Below the pieces are notes generated by a model that was given only the letters and a program-made list of their open reading frames with translations, had not been told where the DNA came from and did not search any database. Both the position numbers and the translations under genes were made by a program. Below are positions 62,600-64,000 of a stretch of DNA of 64,000 bases, piece after piece (positions within the stretch are counted from its first letter, which is position 1; each line of letters starts with the position of its first letter). This DNA comes from Notamacropus eugenii (taxonomy: Eukaryota > Chordata > Mammalia > Diprotodontia > Macropodidae), in the NCBI RefSeq assembly GCF_028372415.1, contig NW_027325123.1, positions 1 through 64,000 on the forward strand, written 5' to 3'.

Positions 62600-64000
62600 T
62601 AAAACTAGAAGCTGATTTTATGAAAAAAAAACAAAAAAGTATAGATTAACCAATGGTTAATATTATTTTAAAAGAGAGAGAAGAAAACCAAATTTCCAAA
62701 ATATCAAAAACAAAAAGGGTTAATATTCCACTAATGAAGATTAGTAGGAGTGCTTTTGCTCAATTACATGCCAAGAAGTCTGACAATCTAAGTGAAATGG
62801 ATGGATATTTGTAAAAGTAAAATTGCCTAGACTAACAGAAAAGAAAATAGATTACTTAAATAGTCCTGTTAATAAACCATGAACTCCCTAGGTCCAGATG
62901 GATTTACAGGTACATTCTACCAAACACTTAAAGAATATTATTTCTAAAAACACATAAACTATTGGAAAAAATAGACAAAGAAGTCCTTCCAAATTCCTTT
63001 TATGACACAAATATACCTAACCTGGGAAGAGTCAAACCAGCGAAAGAAAACTGTAATCCAGTTTCCCTATGTATTCATCATAAAATATAGCAATATATCA
63101 CTAGGATTCAACACTGTGCCAGGTGAAATTTATACCAGAAATTCAGGGCTCATTTAATATCAGGAAAACTAGTAGCGTAATTGACTATATCAATAACAAC
63201 ACCAGCAAAAGTCTTAAGATTATCTCAACAGATGCAAAAAAAGCTTTTGATAAAATAGAACTCATTCCTCATAAAAAATATTACAGAGCATAGGAATAAA
63301 TGCAATTTTCCTTAAAATCATAACTAGTAGGGATCAAAATAATCAGTAGGTGTTGTCTGTCATGGGGTAAACTAGAAATCTTCCCAGTAAGGGTGAAGCA
63401 AGGATACCCATTATAAGTAGTTATTCATTATTGTCCTAGAAATATTAGTCTTTCAATAAAATAAGGAAATAAATTAAAGCAATTAGAATAGATGGGAAAA
63501 CAAAGCTATTACTCTTTGCAGGTGATATCATGGTATATTTGGAGAATCAACTAAAGAACTACTTGAAAAAATTAACAATTTTAGTAAAGTTGCAAGATAC
63601 AAAATAAACTCACATATATCATCAGCATTTCTATGTTCATCAACATTTCTTTGTTCTTAGGAACAAAGTCCAGCATCACGAGGTAGAGGAATTACATTTA
63701 AAATAACTTGACAGTATAAAATACTTGAAAATCTTCCTGCTGAGACAAACCCAGGAACTATATGATCTCAATTAGAATACACTTTTTTTTCACACAAATC
63801 AAGTCAGATTTTAAACAGTTGGAAAAATCTTAATTGCTATGCATGCATAGTCCAAGCCAGTATAATACAAAATGACAGTTTTATCTAAATTAATTTACTT
63901 ATTCAATGCCAGACCAGACTACAAAACATTTCTTTTGTAGAGCTAGAAAAAATTATAAAATTCATCCGGAAGAACCAAAGGTCAAGAAAATCACAGAAAT
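62600..64000 (+). mobile_element. L1 ORF2 relic, sense, runs off the window
   Basis: The reverse transcriptase finger motif GPDGFT is readable at about 62893-62910, followed by later RT blocks: 'gattatctcaacagatgcaaaaaaagcttttgataaaat' (DA-KAFDKI) at 63215-63260 and 'gcaggtgatatcatggtatatttggagaatc' (the YxDD region, altered to AGDIMVY) at 63520-63550. Stops and frameshifts throughout. Confidence 0.78.

Noticed and set aside
1..64000. CRISPR arrays, bacterial operons, rRNA or a convincing tRNA gene
   Set aside because: The window is a mammalian intron-exon landscape. The only tRNA-like sequences are heads of tRNA-derived SINEs, too diverged to be functional.

Overview
The window is vertebrate nuclear DNA, almost certainly from a marsupial. 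It is AT-rich and full of the marsupial tRNA-derived SINE (the conserved block reading 'cctcaatttcctcatctgtaaaatg'-type sequence, followed by the 'accccaaa-tgggtcac' tail), MIR/CORE-SINEs, L2 3' ends, marsupial-type L1, ORF1-only L1 derivatives (HAL1-like) and class I endogenous retrovirus remnants. I see one protein-coding gene.

The gene is an ATRX-family SNF2 chromatin remodeller on the + strand. It starts near 10.8 kb and runs off the right edge. I place one candidate non-coding first exon and 22 coding exons (11622 to 62523) that join in one open frame of 1380 codons plus one base. The ADD histone-reader domain (exons e6-e8), the LYVKL HP1-type box (e8) and helicase motifs I, Ia, II (DEGH), III and the start of the C-terminal lobe (e13-e23) are intact. 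Most exon lengths equal those I remember for human ATRX. The non-enzymatic parts are cut down: the N-terminus begins at the counterpart of human residue ~57, the giant central exon is 1670 bp instead of about 3074, three exons (human 11-13, including the DAXX-binding helix) are absent, and the acidic poly-Glu tract is gone. Canonical ATRX is strongly conserved in vertebrates, so this divergence inside an open, spliced frame fits ATRY, the Y-borne ATRX copy known in marsupials, better than X-linked ATRX. The Y assignment is inference.

Layout. 1-492: LTR remnant on the minus strand. 493-6000: a 5.5 kb degenerate tandem array, pyrimidine- and CA-rich, with about 20 units. 6-10.6 kb: intergenic DNA with an L1 relic and a hAT-like foldback element. 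10.68-10.87 kb: a small promoter with a locally raised CpG count, a perfect three-unit heat-shock element, a CCAAT box and a GC/KLF-type box. 10.87-62.5 kb: the gene, its introns packed with retroelements, many antisense. Two HAL1-like insertions have perfect 15-bp target-site duplications. 62.5-64 kb: next intron, occupied by a sense L1 ORF2 relic.

As the sequence reads, the gene would encode a remodeller that can still bind H3 tails (ADD), possibly HP1, and hydrolyse ATP, but that has lost the known DAXX/H3.3 link.
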